Assembly (NCBI GenBank): GCA_938050265.1
Contig: CALLJT010000071.1
Span: forward strand, 1-6,125
Direction: 5' to 3'
Length of the DNA stretch: 6,125 nt
Source of the DNA: Candidatus Saccharimonadia bacterium
GTDB lineage: Bacteria; Patescibacteriota; Saccharimonadia; Saccharimonadales; SZUA-47
Made by a program: the position numbers and the translations under genes. A model generated the notes under the pieces. That model saw nothing but the letters and a program-made list of their open reading frames with translations, was not told where the DNA came from and did not search any database. The first letter of the stretch is position 1, and every line of letters begins with the position of its first letter. This document shows, piece after piece, positions 4,214 through 6,125 of the stretch.

Positions 4214-5596
4214 ATGTCGAATAAAAAAGAAACAAAATCAGAAGTAAGCCTCGAAGATATCGTCAGTCTGTGTAAGCGCAGGGGCTTTGTATATCAAGGG
4301 TCAGATATCTATGGTGGGGTAGCTGGCCTGTACGACTTCGGTCCGTATGGAGTTGAGCTGCTCAATAACATCAAGCAGTCATGGTGGCGTGCAAGCGTGC
4401 ACCGAAAAGAAGATTACGTAGGTATTGATTCTGCTATGTTCAAACACCCAAAGGTGTGGGACGCATCTGGACATACATCTGGCTTTTCCGATCCACTTGC
4501 TGAGTGCAAGAATTGCAATACCCGCATCCGAGTAGACAAAGAACTTGAAGCAGTTGGTCAGGCTGCAGACGAAAAAATGAGCGAAGATGAACTCAATAAA
4601 CTATTTGATGAAAACAGGTCCAAGATCGGGTGTCCTAAATGCGGAAAAAAAGAGTTCGGGACAGTTCGAGCATTCAACTTGCTTGTGAAGTCTAACCTAG
4701 GTGATTTTGCTGGCGAGGGCGCTGATCCAGTGTATCTACCGGGCGAAGCCTGTCAGGGTATTTATCTGAACTTCAAGAACATCGTAGATTCAACTCGTAT
4801 GAAGGTACCGTTCGGTGTTGCCCAGATCGGTAAAGCGTTCCGTAATGAAATTAGCCCGCGGAACTTCCTGTTCCGTACGCGTGAACTGGAGCAAGCAGAT
4901 ACGCAGTATTTTGTACCCCCAAACCAGAACAAAGACGCGTATGACCGCATCAAGCAGGAACGCTGGCAGTGGTATGTGGACGACCTAGGTATCGCTGAGG
5001 AAAAACTGCGATGGAGTCAGCACGAAAACCTTGTGTTCTACTGCAAAGAAGCGTGGGATATTGAGTATGAATACCCATCTCTTGGGTTTGATGAAGTTGA
5101 AGGTTTTCACGATCGTACAGATTACGATCTTAAGCAACACAAAGAATTTTCAGGTACGGACACCACCTATACAGACCCTCGGACAAACGAAAAATACATA
5201 CCTTGGGTACTCGAAACGTCAATGGGTATGGGTCGCATCTTTATGGCAGTCGTTTCTGACGCATACACTGTTGAGCAACTCGAAAACGGAGACACTCGAA
5301 CAGTCCTGAAGCTCAAGCCAGAGCTTGCACCGGTGCGTTATGCGATCTTCCCGTTGCTCAAAAACAAGCCAGAGCTCGTCGAAAAAGCCCGTGCAGTATA
5401 TGCGAAACTATCTGAGCAGTTCGTGTGTGAATACGACGATAACGGCAATATCGGCAAGCGCTACCGCCGTCAAGACGAAATCGGTACACCAGAATGTATC
5501 GTAATTGACTTCGACACGCTTGAAGACGACACCGTAACAGTCCGCAACCGCGACACAACAGAGCAGGTGCGAACCCAGATAGCTGACCTCGTATAG
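4214..5596 (+). CDS. glyS: Glycyl-tRNA synthetase, single-chain homodimeric class II type
   Basis: A 460-residue enzyme charging tRNA-Gly with glycine, of the alpha2 (archaeal/eukaryotic/Gram-positive) type rather than the two-subunit GlyQ/GlyS type. Seen: DIYGGVAGLYDFGPYG (31-46); a zinc knuckle with C98/C101 and C140/C143; the substrate loop YLPGEACQGIYLNFKN (174-189), where the usual PETAQG is GEACQG but Glu178 is kept; motif 2 IGKAFRNEISPRNFLFRTRE (205-224) followed by LEQAD; motif 3 ETSMGMGR (334-341) with the class II Arg341; and a C-terminal anticodon-binding domain (~365-460) including GKRYRRQDEIGTPECIVIDF. ATG 4214 is preferred because GGAG lies 9 bases upstream; ATG 4199, in frame, would add METSL. 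It is probably read from the 4085-4093 promoter through a structured leader. Stop TAG 5594-5596. The neighbouring genes do not suggest an operon with it. Confidence 0.96.
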   Translation: MSNKKETKSEVSLEDIVSLCKRRGFVYQGSDIYGGVAGLYDFGPYGVELLNNIKQSWWRASVHRKEDYVGIDSAMFKHPKVWDASGHTSGFSDPLAECKNCNTRIRVDKELEAVGQAADEKMSEDELNKLFDENRSKIGCPKCGKKEFGTVRAFNLLVKSNLGDFAGEGADPVYLPGEACQGIYLNFKNIVDSTRMKVPFGVAQIGKAFRNEISPRNFLFRTRELEQADTQYFVPPNQNKDAYDRIKQERWQWYVDDLGIAEEKLRWSQHENLVFYCKEAWDIEYEYPSLGFDEVEGFHDRTDYDLKQHKEFSGTDTTYTDPRTNEKYIPWVLETSMGMGRIFMAVVSDAYTVEQLENGDTRTVLKLKPELAPVRYAIFPLLKNKPELVEKARAVYAKLSEQFVCEYDDNGNIGKRYRRQDEIGTPECIVIDFDTLEDDTVTVRNRDTTEQVRTQIADLV

Positions 5597-5625
5597 CAGG
5601 GCCGTAAGTTGATGGGTCAGATCAG

Positions 5626-5655
5626 TTCATGAGCGTCATCCCGATCCTGTATACT
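5626..5655 (+). promoter_or_regulatory. Promoter for rnhA, leaderless arrangement
   Basis: A weak -35 TTCATG (5626-5631), an 18-base spacer and a -10 TATACT (5650-5655), then 7 bases to ATG 5663. There is no Shine-Dalgarno. The predicted transcription start coincides with the start codon to within a base or two. Confidence 0.58.
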
Positions 5656-5662
5656 GTTACAA

Positions 5663-6085
5663 ATGATAAAGATCTATTACACAGACGGTAGTTGCAGTCC
5701 AAACCCTGGCCCAGGGGGCTTTGCAGTTATCTTAGACAAAAAGCCCGTGATGCTCGGGCGCGAAGATGATTCGACCAACATCCGCATGGAGGGGTACGCC
5801 CTGATCGCTGCGCTGAAGCACGCAGAAGGCGACGACTGCGAGATTCGGACGGACAGCGAGTTCTGGATCAACGTGGTCACCAAATGGGCCCCAGGTTGGG
5901 AAAAGAAGGGCTGGAAAAAATCGTCCAAGGGCGAGATCCAAAACCTCGACATCGTCAAAAAACTCTATACGCTATACAACGATTCAAACGCTAAACTCGT
6001 CTGGGTCAAAGCCCACGTTGGCACCGAAGGCAACGAACTCGCAGACGAATGGGCCAACAAAGCCCGCGAAGGGAAGATGGACTAA
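5663..6085 (+). CDS. rnhA: Ribonuclease HI
   Basis: A 140-residue endonuclease that cuts the RNA strand of RNA:DNA hybrids, removing primers and R-loops. All four metal-binding carboxylates are visible: D8 in YYTDGSCSPNPGPGG, E43 in NIRMEGYALIAAL, D64 in IRTDSEFW and D128 in GNELADEWANKA, together with the catalytic loop H118 in VKAHVG. The basic protrusion that grips hybrid substrate is also present (WAPGWEKKGWKKSSKGE, 75-91), as in E. coli RNase HI. No N-terminal hybrid-binding domain is present, so this is the minimal bacterial type. It is slightly shorter than the E. coli enzyme (155 residues), lacking a C-terminal tail. It has its own promoter 66 bases after glyS, and the start is fixed by the -10 box 7 bases upstream. 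The TAA stop is followed by 40 unremarkable bases to the window end. Confidence 0.95.
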   Translation: MIKIYYTDGSCSPNPGPGGFAVILDKKPVMLGREDDSTNIRMEGYALIAALKHAEGDDCEIRTDSEFWINVVTKWAPGWEKKGWKKSSKGEIQNLDIVKKLYTLYNDSNAKLVWVKAHVGTEGNELADEWANKAREGKMD

Positions 6086-6125
6086 CGTCCACATAAACGA
6101 CACTGTCACACGCAGCTTGCCTTAG

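Overview
The window looks like a compact chromosomal segment from a small-genome bacterium. My best guess is a Candidate Phyla Radiation lineage, most likely Candidatus Saccharibacteria (TM7). This is an inference from the single-chain GlyRS with its GEACQG variant, the leaderless-looking gene starts, the dense packing and the gene neighbourhood; no marker gene proves it. All genes lie on the + strand and use the standard code. Stops are mostly TAG or TAA; the only TGA stop (1324-1326) appears to have been supplied by an inserted element.

Layout: 1-407 is the 3' end of xseA (exonuclease VII large subunit). xseB (500-769) follows and overlaps by one base (TAATG) a membrane-anchored class I methyltransferase (769-1326) that resembles the FAM173/ATPSc-KMT lysine methyltransferases. 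Next is a ~123-bp palindromic, MITE-like element (about 1322-1444) with 19-bp terminal inverted repeats (18/19 match) and flanking direct repeats GATATTCTC. Removing it in silico extends the methyltransferase by eight codons to a TAG six bases before the next ATG. A single-pass membrane protein of unknown function follows (1486-2157).

A tight operon comes next: a histidine-kinase-like protein lacking the phosphoacceptor His (2239-2922), a receiver protein whose phosphoacceptor Asp is Glu (2926-3378), and recO (3380-4069), separated by 3 and 1 bases. A strong extended -10 promoter then leads into a ~110-nt leader with a possible 19-codon peptide ORF and a hairpin, ahead of glycyl-tRNA synthetase (4214-5596). 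RNase HI (5663-6085) closes the window.

The genes cover DNA repair and nucleic-acid maintenance (xseA, xseB, recO, rnhA), translation (glyS) and two less understood modules: the degenerate two-component pair and the membrane-linked methyltransferase/membrane protein pair. Five starts preceded by an intergenic gap have a TAnnnT -10 box ending only 7-9 nt before the ATG, so leaderless or nearly leaderless mRNAs seem to be the local norm. The main things to follow up are the MITE-like insertion, the paired loss of phosphotransfer residues beside recO, the leaderless promoter pattern and the glyS leader.
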